DNA of 64,000 nt. Origin: Streptomyces sp. WMMC500 (GTDB lineage Bacteria; Actinomycetota; Actinomycetes; Streptomycetales; Streptomycetaceae). Location of the stretch: contig NZ_CP114905.1 in assembly GCF_027497195.1 (NCBI RefSeq), positions 310,001 through 374,000 of the forward strand. Reading direction: 5' to 3'. Positions 17,886 through 26,898 of this stretch are shown piece by piece. Below the pieces are notes generated by a model. That model saw only the letters and a program-made list of their open reading frames with translations. It was not told the DNA's origin and made no database searches. Numbering within the stretch: the stretch's first letter is position 1; each line of letters begins with the position of its first letter. The translations under genes and the position numbers were made by a program.

Positions 17886-18850
17886 CGGCGGAACCAGGCG
17901 ACCGCGTCGCGCACCGTGTCCTCGATCGGCCGCGGCGTCCAGCCCAGCTCCGTCCTCGCCCGGGAGTTGTCGTACGGGCCGAACCCGCAGGCCAGTTCGA
18001 CGGCTTCCGGGCGCAGGTCGACGTGGTGACCGCCCAGCCTGGCCGCGCTCGCGACGACCCGCGCGGCCGCCATGGCCCAGCGCACCGGCACGGGACGGGG
18101 TGGACGACGGCCCGACGCGCCTGCCGCCAGGGCGAAGAGGCGCTCGTGCGCGACCTGATCGGCGACCACGATGTAGCGCCGTCCGGGCCGTCCCCGCTCG
18201 GCCGCCAGGACCATCGCCTCGGCGGCGTCCCTGACGTCGACGCACGGCATCGTGGCGCTGAGCGCGAACCGCAGCCGGCCCGTGGCCGCCCGCCGGAGCA
18301 GCGCGCCCTGCGGGGTGGGTTGCGTGTCGCCGGGGCCGAAGGTGGTGCCGACGCACATGGAGACACCGCCGAGCCCGCGCTCGCGGCAGTAGCCGAGCAG
18401 GCGCCGCTCCCCTGCGACGCGCGACCTCACGTACGCCGGAGCCCCGGCCCAGTCGAACGCGTCCTCCTCCGTCGCCGGGCGGCTCCGGGGGCGGCCGACG
18501 GTCGCGATGCTGCCCGCGAGCACGAACCGGTGCACGTGGGCGCGTACCGCCGCGTCCATGGCGTTGGTCAGGCCCCGGACGTTGCACGCGAACAGCGGCG
18601 CCGGATCGCGCAGCAGCGCCCGGGTGTCCACCGCGCAGTGGAAGACGGTGTCACAGCCGGACGCCGCCGCCTCGAGGGACGCCGTGTCAAGCAGGTCGCC
18701 GTAGCGCAGGTCGGGGTCGAGGCCGCGCAGTCCGGCCAGGTCGCTGGTGGTACGCACCAGGGCACGCGGCCGGTAGCCCCCGGCGTGCAGCAGGCGGACC
18801 ACGTGCGAGCCCAGGTAGCCGCTGGCACCCGTCACGAGCACGGTCCTCAT
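17873..18850 (-). CDS. Extended SDR, NAD-dependent epimerase/dehydratase family
   Basis: 325 aa; ATG 18850 seven bases after the stop of the upstream crotonase. TGASGYLG near the N-terminus binds NAD(P), and HCAV and AGSIA are typical of extended SDRs (dihydroflavonol reductase or 3beta-HSD-like). The YxxxK active site appears as YVRSR, with Arg in place of Lys, which is uncommon and may alter or weaken catalysis. Last gene of a five-gene minus operon starting at 23554. Oxidation or reduction of a cyclic alcohol/ketone is a plausible role. Confidence 0.8.
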   Translation of the reverse strand: MRTVLVTGASGYLGSHVVRLLHAGGYRPRALVRTTSDLAGLRGLDPDLRYGDLLDTASLEAAASGCDTVFHCAVDTRALLRDPAPLFACNVRGLTNAMDAAVRAHVHRFVLAGSIATVGRPRSRPATEEDAFDWAGAPAYVRSRVAGERRLLGYCRERGLGGVSMCVGTTFGPGDTQPTPQGALLRRAATGRLRFALSATMPCVDVRDAAEAMVLAAERGRPGRRYIVVADQVAHERLFALAAGASGRRPPRPVPVRWAMAAARVVASAARLGGHHVDLRPEAVELACGFGPYDNSRARTELGWTPRPIEDTVRDAVAWFRRHRP

Positions 18851-18856
18851 GAGGCG

Positions 18857-19651
18857 TCAGTCGTCCTTCCACTCCGGCTCGCGCTTGGCGGCGAACGCGG
18901 CGGGGCCCTCGGTCTGGTCCGGATGCCCCCAGAGGCCGACCAACTCGGCCGCCCCCGCTCTGCACGCGTCCGTGAGCCCGTACTCGAGCGCGCCCCACAG
19001 CGCCCGCTTGGTGGCGCGCAGCGCGGCCGGCGAGTTCATCGCGATCTTCTCGGCCAGCGCCTGCGCCGCGTCGTGGAGCCGGTCCGGAGGGTCGACAAGT
19101 TCGCCGACCAGGCCGAGTTCCCAGGCCCGGCCGGCGGGCATGCGCTCGTACCGGCCGACCAGCGCCATGCGGAACACCGCCTCGGCCGGCATCTTGCGGA
19201 TCAGGCCGATCGTCTCGACGGCGCTGACCTGGCCGACGGAGACGTGCGGGTCGGTGAACGAGGCGTCGGCAGCGGCCAGCACGATGTCGGCGTCCGCCAC
19301 GAAGTGCAGGCCGCCGCCCGCGCAGACGCCGTTGACGGCCGCGATCACCGGCTTGTCGATGCCGAGGTGCCACGCGGTGAAACCGAGGTCGAAGTTCTCC
19401 AGCGAGTCGCGGTAGCGCTCCATGCCCTGGCCGTCGGTGGCCAACTCGACGACGTCCGCGCCCGTCTGGAAGTCACGGCCGTGTCCGGCGTTGACGATCA
19501 CCCGGACACCCGGGTCGGCCGCGAGCTCCCCCCAGGCGGCGCGCAGTTCGTCGCGCATCGCGCTGTTCATGGCGTTGCGGCGGTCGGGCCTGTTGAAGAC
19601 CAGCCAGCCGACCCGGCCTCGGCGGAACACGTCCAGGGTCGTGTAGCTCAT
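18857..19651 (-). CDS. Enoyl-CoA hydratase/isomerase family protein, DPH type
   Basis: 264 aa; ATG 19651 overlaps the stop of the upstream ligase in ATGA, so translation is probably coupled. NAGHGRDFQTGAD and GVCAGGGLHFVAD are the oxyanion-hole regions. The classical Glu residues are not in place; instead FTDPHVSVGQVSAVE is shared in form with the crotonases at 23620 and 52290. The three form a distinct subgroup in this island with unknown exact chemistry. It lies between ligase and epimerase in the site 4 minus operon. Confidence 0.85.
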   Translation of the reverse strand: MSYTTLDVFRRGRVGWLVFNRPDRRNAMNSAMRDELRAAWGELAADPGVRVIVNAGHGRDFQTGADVVELATDGQGMERYRDSLENFDLGFTAWHLGIDKPVIAAVNGVCAGGGLHFVADADIVLAAADASFTDPHVSVGQVSAVETIGLIRKMPAEAVFRMALVGRYERMPAGRAWELGLVGELVDPPDRLHDAAQALAEKIAMNSPAALRATKRALWGALEYGLTDACRAGAAELVGLWGHPDQTEGPAAFAAKREPEWKDD

Positions 19652-21144
19652 GCGGGGTCCGTCCCTCCGTGGTCCTCGCCGGTCAGGCGCGCGACGAGTG
19701 TGCGTCTCACGACCTTTCCGATCTCTGTTCTCGGGAAGTCGTCGACCAGGTGCACGGCGACCGGCACCTTGTAGCCGGCGAGCCGGCTGCGGACGAACGC
19801 CCGCAAATCCTCCGGTACGGGCGGGGGGGTACGGCCCGGGACCGGCCGTACCCACGCCACCGGCACCTCGCCGAGCCGTGCGTCTGGCACGCCGGCCACG
19901 CATGCGTCCGCCACCCCGGGGTGGTCGCGCAGGACCTCTTCGACCTCGTCGGGGACCACCTTCAGTCCACCGCGGTTGATCATGTCGGAGACCCTGCCTT
20001 CGATCCACAGGAAGCCCTCCGGGTCGAGCCGGCCGAGGTCGCCGGTGCGCAGGAAGCCGTCCCTCAGACGGTCCCGGGGCAGATCAGCCCCCGGTGAGGC
20101 GAACGGGGATCTGATCCAGATCTCGCCGACGGCGTCCGGCGCCGCCTCGACCCCGTCCTGGTCGAGTATGCGGACCTCGACCCCGCCGTGCGGTCTGCCG
20201 ACCGCACCCAGCTTCGCGGCGCCGTGCTCGCGCAGGTCCGCGGCGGTCCAGCCGACGACCTCTCCCCCGAGTTCTGTCTGCCCGTAGGAGTTGAGCACGC
20301 CGACGCCGAACCGCTCGTGGAAGCGGCGGGCCTGCGCCGGGGAGAGCGGGGCGGTGACCGACCGTACGTAGCGCAGGGGCCGGAGGTCGGTGACGCGGGG
20401 ATCGTCGCACAGCATGGTCATCATGGGGGGCGCGAGGATCGTCGAGCGGATCCCGAAGCGCTTGACCATCGCCGCGTAGTCCGCGGGGTCGAACGGGTCG
20501 AGGAGCACCACCTCCGCACCGAGGCGCAGGGCGAACAGCGTGTTCCAGATGCCCGCCCACAGGGCCAGCGAACTCGGCACGAGGTTCGGCATCGGACGCT
20601 CTGCACTCTGCTTCCCGGCTCCCCGGAGCCGGTCGACGACCGCGTCGATGCCCTTGCGGACCCCCTCGTGCTCCAGCACGACGGGCTTCGAGGCGCCGGT
20701 CGTCCCGGACGTGCGCATCACCAGTGCCACGTGCGGACCGAACCGGCCGCCGGACCGGGACCGGCCGGCCTCGCCGACGGTCCATCCGCCGTCGTGGACG
20801 AGCCGGCGGTAGTCCGCGGACACCCTGGCGGCCTGACCGCTGCTCGCGATGACCGCCGCCGGATCCGCGGCGGCCGTCTGCCCTGCGACCTCGGCGTCCG
20901 TCAGCCGGGCGTTGACCGGTACGTAGACGCCTCCGGCGAGCCACGTCGCGAACATCGCCGTGACCGCGAGCGGGCCACTGTCGACCACGCAGGCGACGGG
21001 TGCGCGCTCGACCGGCCCGAGCAGCCGCGCGAGGGTCTCGGCCCGGCCGGTCAGCTCACCGAGGGTGAAGGCGCCGTCGGGCCAGTGCACGACCGGCGCC
21101 CCCGGCGCGGCGGGGTGCTCCAGGAGGAACGAGCTGAGGCTCAC
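19648..21144 (-). CDS. AMP-dependent acyl-CoA synthetase/ligase
   Basis: 498 aa; GTG 21144 overlaps the TGA of the upstream dehydrogenase. It carries RTSGTTGASKP (ATP loop), SYGQTELGG, TGDLG, the hinge WIEGRVSDMINRGG and the C-terminal catalytic Lys in TEIGK. It is somewhat shorter than the other ligases of the island, with a compact N-terminal half. It should activate a carboxylic acid to its CoA ester through an acyl-AMP. It sits between ACAD and crotonase genes with overlapping codons on both sides. Confidence 0.88.
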   Translation of the reverse strand: MSLSSFLLEHPAAPGAPVVHWPDGAFTLGELTGRAETLARLLGPVERAPVACVVDSGPLAVTAMFATWLAGGVYVPVNARLTDAEVAGQTAAADPAAVIASSGQAARVSADYRRLVHDGGWTVGEAGRSRSGGRFGPHVALVMRTSGTTGASKPVVLEHEGVRKGIDAVVDRLRGAGKQSAERPMPNLVPSSLALWAGIWNTLFALRLGAEVVLLDPFDPADYAAMVKRFGIRSTILAPPMMTMLCDDPRVTDLRPLRYVRSVTAPLSPAQARRFHERFGVGVLNSYGQTELGGEVVGWTAADLREHGAAKLGAVGRPHGGVEVRILDQDGVEAAPDAVGEIWIRSPFASPGADLPRDRLRDGFLRTGDLGRLDPEGFLWIEGRVSDMINRGGLKVVPDEVEEVLRDHPGVADACVAGVPDARLGEVPVAWVRPVPGRTPPPVPEDLRAFVRSRLAGYKVPVAVHLVDDFPRTEIGKVVRRTLVARLTGEDHGGTDPA

Positions 21145-22298
21145 CGGGCGGCCACCAGGTGCTGCGCGAGGGGCTCCAGATGCTCCTCGGGTGTGCCGAG
21201 GAGCTCTCGGCTGGTCCACGCCCGTTTCAGGTACAGGTGGGCGTCGTGCTCCCAGGTGAAGCCGATCCCGCCGTGCACCTGGATGTTCTCCGCGGCGACG
21301 GCGACGAACGCGTCCGAACAGTAGACCTGGGCGACGGCCGCGGTGACCCGGAGATCCGGAACCGCGGCCGGCGCGCTCCCCTCGGGCGGGGGCGCGCTCG
21401 CACCTTCGCCCCCCAGATGCCCGGCGGCGGCGTACGCCGCGGCGATCGCGGCGGAGTTCGCCGACTCCACTCTGATCAGCAAGTCGGCGGCCTTCTGCTT
21501 GGTGGCCTGGAAGGAGCCGATGGCGCGGCCGAACTGGACGCGCTGCCCGGCGTACTCCACCAGTGTGTCCAGGCACTGCGCGGCGCCCCCGGCCTGCTCG
21601 CAGGCGAGCATGGCCCGTGCCACGTCGAAGGCACCCTCCAGCGCGCGGACCGGGTCACGGCCGGCCAGCAGGGTAGCCCGCACCCGGGTGAACGTCAGCC
21701 GGGCCTGACGGCGGGTCTGGTCGAGGCAGACGAGCGGCTGCCTGGTGAGCCCGCCGCGGTCCGCCTCGACGACGAACAGGGCCACGGCGCCTGCGAGTCG
21801 GGCCGGGACGAAAACGAGGTCGGCGGTATGACCGTCGATCACATGGTCCGCCACGCCGTCCAGTACGTAGCCGCCGTCCTCGATCCGCGCCTCGATCGGC
21901 CGGCCGGTCAGCACCGGCCGGCCGGTGCGGTCGCTCGTCACCACGGTCGCGGTGAGCGCGCCCGCGCACAGGCCCGGCAGGTGGCGCTTGCGCGCCGGGT
22001 CGTCGTCCGAGAGGAGCAGCAGCGGTATCGCCAGGCCCGCGGTCGCCAGCAGCGGGCCGCAGAGCATGCGCCGTCCGGCCTCCTCGAAGACGACGCCCTG
22101 CTCGACCGCGGAGAGGCCGGCACCGCCGTACTCCTCGGGAACGGCCAGGCCGGTGACACCGAGTTCGCCGCACAGGCGCAGCCACAGCGCCGGGTCCCAG
22201 CCGTCGGCCATCTGCCGGCGTACGCGGGCAGCGGACGAGAGGTCGCCCAGCGCCGCCCGCGCGGTCCGGCGGAGCGCCCTGAGGTCGTCTGCCGTCAT
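21141..22298 (-). CDS. Acyl-CoA dehydrogenase, small-subunit type
   Basis: 385 aa; ATG 22298 overlaps the stop of the MaoC-like gene (ATGA). It has the N-terminal helical domain (GVTGLAVPEEYGGAGL), RVQFGRAIGSFQATKQKAADL and the FAD/dimer segment IQVHGGIGFTWEHDAHLYLKRA. The usual Glu-containing YEGT motif is absent, as in the non-catalytic or FadE28-like subunits of heterotetrameric ACADs of actinobacteria. Its partner may be the 24318 or 25626 product from the divergent operon. That pairing is inference. Confidence 0.82.
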   Translation of the reverse strand: MTADDLRALRRTARAALGDLSSAARVRRQMADGWDPALWLRLCGELGVTGLAVPEEYGGAGLSAVEQGVVFEEAGRRMLCGPLLATAGLAIPLLLLSDDDPARKRHLPGLCAGALTATVVTSDRTGRPVLTGRPIEARIEDGGYVLDGVADHVIDGHTADLVFVPARLAGAVALFVVEADRGGLTRQPLVCLDQTRRQARLTFTRVRATLLAGRDPVRALEGAFDVARAMLACEQAGGAAQCLDTLVEYAGQRVQFGRAIGSFQATKQKAADLLIRVESANSAAIAAAYAAAGHLGGEGASAPPPEGSAPAAVPDLRVTAAVAQVYCSDAFVAVAAENIQVHGGIGFTWEHDAHLYLKRAWTSRELLGTPEEHLEPLAQHLVAAR

Positions 22299-23554
22299 GC
22301 GCGGCCTCCGGAGAAGGTCTCGATGGTGGCCTCGAACGCCGTGTCGAGGGTGCCGCCGGGTGGGTCGGGCAGCCGGACCGGCCCGTGTGTGCGGCTCGGC
22401 AGCAGGATCGTGGCGCTCGCCGGCGAGGTGGTCTCCCACCGCTGGTTGCGGGTGCGCAGGTCGAGGTCCACGGCGGGCCGGTCGCCTTCGGCGAGGTAGC
22501 GCCGGGTCACCTCCCCCTCCGCCCACTGCACGTCGCCCACGTAGTTGAACCTGCGGAACTCCACGCGCAGCCGCCACAGCCAGGCGTCGTCGCCCATCCA
22601 GTCCGTGCACGCGTGGATGAGCCAGGTCTCGCGCATCCGCCCGTAGTCGAAGGTCGTGGGGTTGCCGGACTTCCGGGCGAAGGCGGGGTCCCAGTGCACG
22701 CGCTGCATGACGTCGGGGATCCCGAGGTCGTCGCGGTGGTAGAAGCGCGGAATCCGGCGGCGGTTGCGGTGGGCCAGGCGCAGCGGGGCCACGCCGTACA
22801 CGCCCATTCCCATCCCGACGTGCCAGCAGACCATGTCGGTCACGGTCAGCGGCCCTTTGACGAGCGGACCCACCGGGTCGCCCACCCGTACGTCCTCCCA
22901 CCAGCGCGGCTCGCCGCCCCGCGGGCGCTCGGCCGCCACCTGCTCGTCGAGTGCGGCGATGCGGTCCTCTGTCCACGACTCGGCCTCGATGTCCGCGTAC
23001 TTCCCGCGCTCGCGCGCCTTGCCGCGTTCGGTGCGGTACATCATGCGGTGCTGGGCGCCGAGGAGCACTCCCGCCGCGGTGCGGTAGACCTGGGACGTCC
23101 ACTCCTGCACGCCGCGCCCGCCGAACTCGCCGGGCTTGTCGACCACTCCGACCAGGGCGGTCCTGCGGAAGATCCGCTGATCGGCGGTCAGCGGTGCCCA
23201 CCACTCACGCTCGCTCGCCGCGTAGAAGGCGTGCACCCCGCGCAGCGGGTCGCCGCGCAGCCCCTCCTGGCGGGCCGTGTCGGCTTCGGTGAGCAGGTCC
23301 TCGCCGATGAGGCTGTCACCGCCGACGAGCGGCGGGGGCGCGATTCCCTCCTTCCACCGCGTCGCCGGCGCGTATGAGGGGTCGCACCACAGGGGGTTGT
23401 CGTCACCGTACGCCACCGCCACGTGGCGGAAGGCGTCCGCGCCGGGCCGCAGGTAGTGCGGCGGCACCGGATACGCCTGTGGCACGCCGATCCTCGCGCG
23501 GAGCCGGGCGACCCCCTCGTCCGTGATCGTTCCGGCTGCCGCCGACTCCGACAT
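22295..23554 (-). CDS. Double hot-dog MaoC-type dehydratase
   Basis: 419 aa; ATG 23554 with an AAGGAGG ribosome site; a longer in-frame reading crosses the AT-rich element and lacks one. The N-terminal half (YGDDNPLWCDPSYA, PPPLVGGDSLIGED) fits a MaoC N-type hot-dog. The C-terminal half has GPLTVTDMVCWHVGMG. The active-site-like segment D-N-P-L-W resembles mycobacterial two-domain dehydratases acting on bulky enoyl-CoAs. First gene of the minus operon MaoC, ACAD, ligase, crotonase, epimerase, all with overlapping or nearly touching codons. Confidence 0.78.
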   Translation of the reverse strand: MSESAAAGTITDEGVARLRARIGVPQAYPVPPHYLRPGADAFRHVAVAYGDDNPLWCDPSYAPATRWKEGIAPPPLVGGDSLIGEDLLTEADTARQEGLRGDPLRGVHAFYAASEREWWAPLTADQRIFRRTALVGVVDKPGEFGGRGVQEWTSQVYRTAAGVLLGAQHRMMYRTERGKARERGKYADIEAESWTEDRIAALDEQVAAERPRGGEPRWWEDVRVGDPVGPLVKGPLTVTDMVCWHVGMGMGVYGVAPLRLAHRNRRRIPRFYHRDDLGIPDVMQRVHWDPAFARKSGNPTTFDYGRMRETWLIHACTDWMGDDAWLWRLRVEFRRFNYVGDVQWAEGEVTRRYLAEGDRPAVDLDLRTRNQRWETTSPASATILLPSRTHGPVRLPDPPGGTLDTAFEATIETFSGGRA

Positions 23555-23590
23555 CCCCGGCCTCCTTCGCGGCTCACAGTCAGGGGAAAC

Positions 23591-23618
23591 TTGTATCATC
23601 GATATGATATACAATCAA
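23591..23618. promoter_or_regulatory. AT-rich operator/promoter element, site 4
   Basis: Read on the minus strand it begins GATTGTATATCATAT and shares TTGATTGTATAT-ATAT with site 3. It is bounded by a perfect inverted repeat, TTGTAT (23591-23596) and ATACAA (23609-23614). It lies in the gap between starts at 23554 and 23620. A TATGAT hexamer at 23603-23608 would place transcription start within a few bases of the GTG at 23620. Confidence 0.72.
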
Positions 23619-23619
23619 C

Positions 23620-24321
23620 GTGCGCAGTGACGATCCCCTCCTCCTCGACAGACGAGGGCCCGTGGGCTGGCTCGTCTTCAACCGGCCCGACACCGGCAAC
23701 GCGATGGACGCCGCGATGATGGAGCGCCTCCCGCAGGCCTGGGCGGAGCTCGCGGCCGACAACTCCGTCGCCGCGATCGTGGTCACGGGCAGCGGCCGCT
23801 CCTTCCAGACGGGCCTCGACGTGCGCCAGCTCAGCCGGGACCCGCAGGCCCTGCGTGCGATGTCGCGCCGCACCCGGCAGGCCGACCTGCGGCTGACGGG
23901 ATGGCACCTGGGTGTCGGCAAGCCGGTCGTCACGGCGGTGAACGGCGTCTGTGCGGGCGGTGGGCTGCACTTCGTCGCCGACTCCGATGTCGTCCTGGCC
24001 TCCGAGACGGCCACGTTCCTCGATCCGCACGTCAGCCTCGGGCAGGTCAGCGCCTTCGAATCGATCGGCATGGCCCGCCGCGCCGCGTTCGGGACGGTCG
24101 CCCGCATGGCCCTGACCGGCGCCCAGGAGCGGATCCGCGCGCGGGAGGCACGACGCCTGGGCTGGGTCAGCGAAGTCGTCGCCGCGGAACGGCTGGCCGG
24201 CCGGGCCCAGGAGCTGGCCGAAGCCGCGGCCCGCCATCCGCGCTCGGCCACGGCGCGCAAGACGGCGTTGTGGCACGCGCTGGAGACGGGCCTGACGGAG
24301 GCGAAGGAGACGAGGGGATGA
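23620..24321 (+). CDS. Enoyl-CoA hydratase/isomerase family protein, DPH type, C-terminally short
   Basis: 233 aa; GTG 23620 has no ribosome site in front of it and directly follows AT-rich site 4, so the message may be leaderless. TGSGRSFQTGLD, GVCAGGGLHFVAD and FLDPHVSLGQVSAFE make it a close relative of the crotonase at 18857. It stops about 35 residues earlier than that paralogue, losing the C-terminal helices, and its TGA overlaps the ATG of the next gene. It may be a shortened but working subunit or a degrading one. Confidence 0.8.
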   Translation: MRSDDPLLLDRRGPVGWLVFNRPDTGNAMDAAMMERLPQAWAELAADNSVAAIVVTGSGRSFQTGLDVRQLSRDPQALRAMSRRTRQADLRLTGWHLGVGKPVVTAVNGVCAGGGLHFVADSDVVLASETATFLDPHVSLGQVSAFESIGMARRAAFGTVARMALTGAQERIRAREARRLGWVSEVVAAERLAGRAQELAEAAARHPRSATARKTALWHALETGLTEAKETRG

Positions 24322-25616
24322 CCGAGAGGAAGGGGGACCAGACGATGAAGGCCGATCTGGCCGACTGCCGCACCACCGACCAGGCGAGGGCCGCCGCACG
24401 GGACTGGCTGACGCGCCGCGTACCCGGCGCGTGGCGCACCGCGGCCGAATCGGGCGGCCGCAGTGCGGTACGGCGGATACGGACACCGGACGAGTACCGC
24501 GCCTGGTACCCGGAGTTCGCCCGCAGCGGCCTGGTCGTACCGCGATGGCCCCTCGACTACGGCGGCCTCGGCTGGCCGGGCGAACTCGCCCGGGCGGCCG
24601 AGGCCGAGCTCCGCCCGTACCACCTGCCGCGGCTCAACCCCCTCGGTCTGAACCTCACGGCCCCGGCGCTGTTCGCCCACGGCACCCACGAGCAGCGGCT
24701 GCGCTTCCTGCCGGCGCTGGTCTCCAACGAGGAGGTCTGGTGCCAGTTGTTCAGCGAACCGGGCGCGGGCAGCGACCTCGCGTCCCTCGCGACGTCGGCG
24801 GTGCGCGACGGCGAGGTCTGGCGGATCACGGGGCAGAAGGTGTGGACCACCTGGGCCCACCTGGCCGACTTCGGTGTTCTGCTCGCCAGGACCGATCCGG
24901 ACGTACCCAAGCGCGAGGGGATCACGTACTTCCTCCTCGACATGCACCAGCCGGGCGTGGACGTCCGGCCGCTGCGGCACCTCGGCGGCGAGGCCGAGTT
25001 CAACGAGGTCTTCCTCGACGGCGCCGAGGTGCCGGACGCCCAGCGGGTCGGCGAGGCCGGTGCGGGCTGGACGGTGGCCCGCGCCACGCTGAGCGGGGAG
25101 CGGCAGATGGTCTCCGGCGCGGGCTCCGGAGGAGTCGACCGTATCGGAGGCACCGGAGCCGGACGTCTCATCCGCCTCGCCGAGGACCGCAGCGCGCAGG
25201 GACTCCCCCACGGCTGGGACGACACGGCGACGCGCCACGCCCTCGTCCGGCTGTGGTGCGAGGAGCAGATCCGGTCGTGGACGAACGCCCGGGTCCGCGC
25301 CGGTGTCGCCGCCGGATTCCCGCCCGGCCCCGAGAGCTCCATCGGCAAGCTCCACGGGTCCGAGCTGAACCAGCGGCTGCAGGAGACGGCCGCCCGGATG
25401 CTCGGCCTGGGCGCGACGGCCTGGACGGGAGACCCCGCCGGCTACGCCGAGGAGATGCCCCCCGAGGTCGGCGCCATGCTGCGCAGCCGCGCGAACACGA
25501 TCGAGGGCGGCACCAGCGAGGTCAACAAGAACATCCTCGCCGAGCGCGTGCTCGGCCTTCCCAAGGAGGCCGACCCGTGGGAGGGCCGGCCCTGGCGCGA
25601 GGTACCCCGAGGCTGA
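24318..25616 (+). CDS. Acyl-CoA dehydrogenase, large FadE type
   Basis: 432 aa from ATG 24318, overlapping the upstream stop; an alternative ATG at 24345 has a GAGGAAGGGGG site. Flavin-domain motifs QLFSEPGAGSDLASL and KVWTTWAH are clear. The C-terminal segment is NTIEGGTSEVNKNILAERVLGLPK, where the position of the catalytic Glu of MCAD-type enzymes is Gly. This is typical of one partner in heteromeric actinobacterial ACADs, or of enzymes whose base lies elsewhere. Second gene of the site 4 plus operon. Confidence 0.88.
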   Translation: MTERKGDQTMKADLADCRTTDQARAAARDWLTRRVPGAWRTAAESGGRSAVRRIRTPDEYRAWYPEFARSGLVVPRWPLDYGGLGWPGELARAAEAELRPYHLPRLNPLGLNLTAPALFAHGTHEQRLRFLPALVSNEEVWCQLFSEPGAGSDLASLATSAVRDGEVWRITGQKVWTTWAHLADFGVLLARTDPDVPKREGITYFLLDMHQPGVDVRPLRHLGGEAEFNEVFLDGAEVPDAQRVGEAGAGWTVARATLSGERQMVSGAGSGGVDRIGGTGAGRLIRLAEDRSAQGLPHGWDDTATRHALVRLWCEEQIRSWTNARVRAGVAAGFPPGPESSIGKLHGSELNQRLQETAARMLGLGATAWTGDPAGYAEEMPPEVGAMLRSRANTIEGGTSEVNKNILAERVLGLPKEADPWEGRPWREVPRG

Positions 25617-25625
25617 GGAGGCGGC

Positions 25626-26789
25626 ATGGACGACGAGGACTTCGAGGAGATGCTCCGCACCACCAGGCAACTGGTCAGGGAGTTCGTCGTGCCCGCGGAG
25701 GCGGAGATCGACGACACCGACCGCATGCCGCAGCACCTGAGGGACCTGGCGGCGCAGATCGGACTGTACGGCTTCGCGCTGCCCGAGGAGTACGACGGAT
25801 TCGGGCTCAGCATGGCGCACGAGGCGCGGCTGGTCATGGAACTGGGCTATACGACCCCCGCCTTCCGGTCGATGTTCGGCACCAACAACGGCATCGCCGG
25901 ACACGTCCTCATGCTCGGCGGGACGGCGGAGCAGAAGAAGGAGTACCTGCCGAGGATGGCCTCGGGCGAGTGGACGGCCTCCTTCGCCCTCACGGAGGAC
26001 GAGGCCGGATCCGACCCGTCGGGACTGCGCACGACGGCCCGGCGGATCCCGGAGGGCTACTCGCTCTCCGGGACCAAGCGCTACATCACCAACGCCCCGG
26101 TCGCCGACCTCTTCATGGTCTTCGCCCGGCATGGCGACGCGGAACGTCCCACCGGGGACATCTCGGTCTTCCTCGTCCCCGCCGACGCTCCGGGCCTCTC
26201 CGTCGGTCCGCGGGACGCCAAGATGGGCCAGCACGGCGCCTGGACCGCCGAGGTGCACCTCGACGGTGTCGAGGTGCACGACCACGCCCTGGTCGGCGGT
26301 GCCGGCGGCAAGGGCCGCGGTTATCTCACCGCGATGGCCTGCCTGGCCCACGGCCGCCTGCACATCGCCGCGCTGTGCGTGGGCCTGGCCGAGCGCCTCC
26401 TGGACGAGACGACCGCCTACGCGCTGGCCCGCACCCAGTCCGGCCGTCCCATCGCCGAGTTCCAGCTCGTCCAGGGCCTGATCGCCGACTCCCAGACCGA
26501 GGTGTACGCCGGCCGCGCCCTCGTCCTGGCCGCGGCCGAGGCGTACGACCGCGGCACCGACACCCGGCTGGGCCCCTCGTGTGCCAAGTACTTCGCCAGC
26601 GAGATGGTCGGCCGGGTCGCCGATCGCGCCGTCCAGGTGCACGGCGGCGCCGGCTACATGCGCGGAGTCGCGGTCGAGCGCTTCTACCGCGACGCCCGCC
26701 TGTTCCGCATCTACGAGGGCACCAGCCAGGTCCAGCAGGTGGTCATCGCCAAGCAGGCGCTCAACGCCGCGCGGGATCGCGGTCCCTGA
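25626..26789 (+). CDS. Acyl-CoA dehydrogenase with catalytic glutamate
   Basis: 387 aa; ATG 25626 after GAGGAGGC. A complete ACAD with FALTEDEAGSDPSGL, KRYITNAP, AVQVHGGAGYMRG and RIYEGTSQVQQ, where Glu364 is the expected alpha-proton base. Length and motifs are those of a standard FAD-dependent acyl-CoA dehydrogenase that passes electrons to ETF. Last gene of the site 4 plus operon; a strong bidirectional hairpin follows. Confidence 0.94.
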   Translation: MDDEDFEEMLRTTRQLVREFVVPAEAEIDDTDRMPQHLRDLAAQIGLYGFALPEEYDGFGLSMAHEARLVMELGYTTPAFRSMFGTNNGIAGHVLMLGGTAEQKKEYLPRMASGEWTASFALTEDEAGSDPSGLRTTARRIPEGYSLSGTKRYITNAPVADLFMVFARHGDAERPTGDISVFLVPADAPGLSVGPRDAKMGQHGAWTAEVHLDGVEVHDHALVGGAGGKGRGYLTAMACLAHGRLHIAALCVGLAERLLDETTAYALARTQSGRPIAEFQLVQGLIADSQTEVYAGRALVLAAAEAYDRGTDTRLGPSCAKYFASEMVGRVADRAVQVHGGAGYMRGVAVERFYRDARLFRIYEGTSQVQQVVIAKQALNAARDRGP

Positions 26790-26808
26790 CCGTGCCCGGA
26801 GGCGGGCA

Positions 26809-26846
26809 GGGCGGTTGCCACCGGCTCCTGTCGGCGGCAACCGCCC
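26809..26846. terminator. Bidirectional hairpin terminator
   Basis: Perfect 11-bp stem, GGGCGGTTGCC (26809-26819) and GGCAACCGCCC (26836-26846), with a 16-base loop. It lies between the convergent ACAD (stop 26789) and the secreted SGNH hydrolase (stop 26899). Confidence 0.8.
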
Positions 26847-26898
26847 CGGACGTACCCGGACCCGTCCCACGCGGGACCGGGCGTCCGCCGCGGGCCGC

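Noticed and set aside
23580..26870. 1096-codon minus-strand open frame across the crotonase and two ACAD genes
   Set aside because: Antisense to three well-supported genes; composition is that of a GC shadow.
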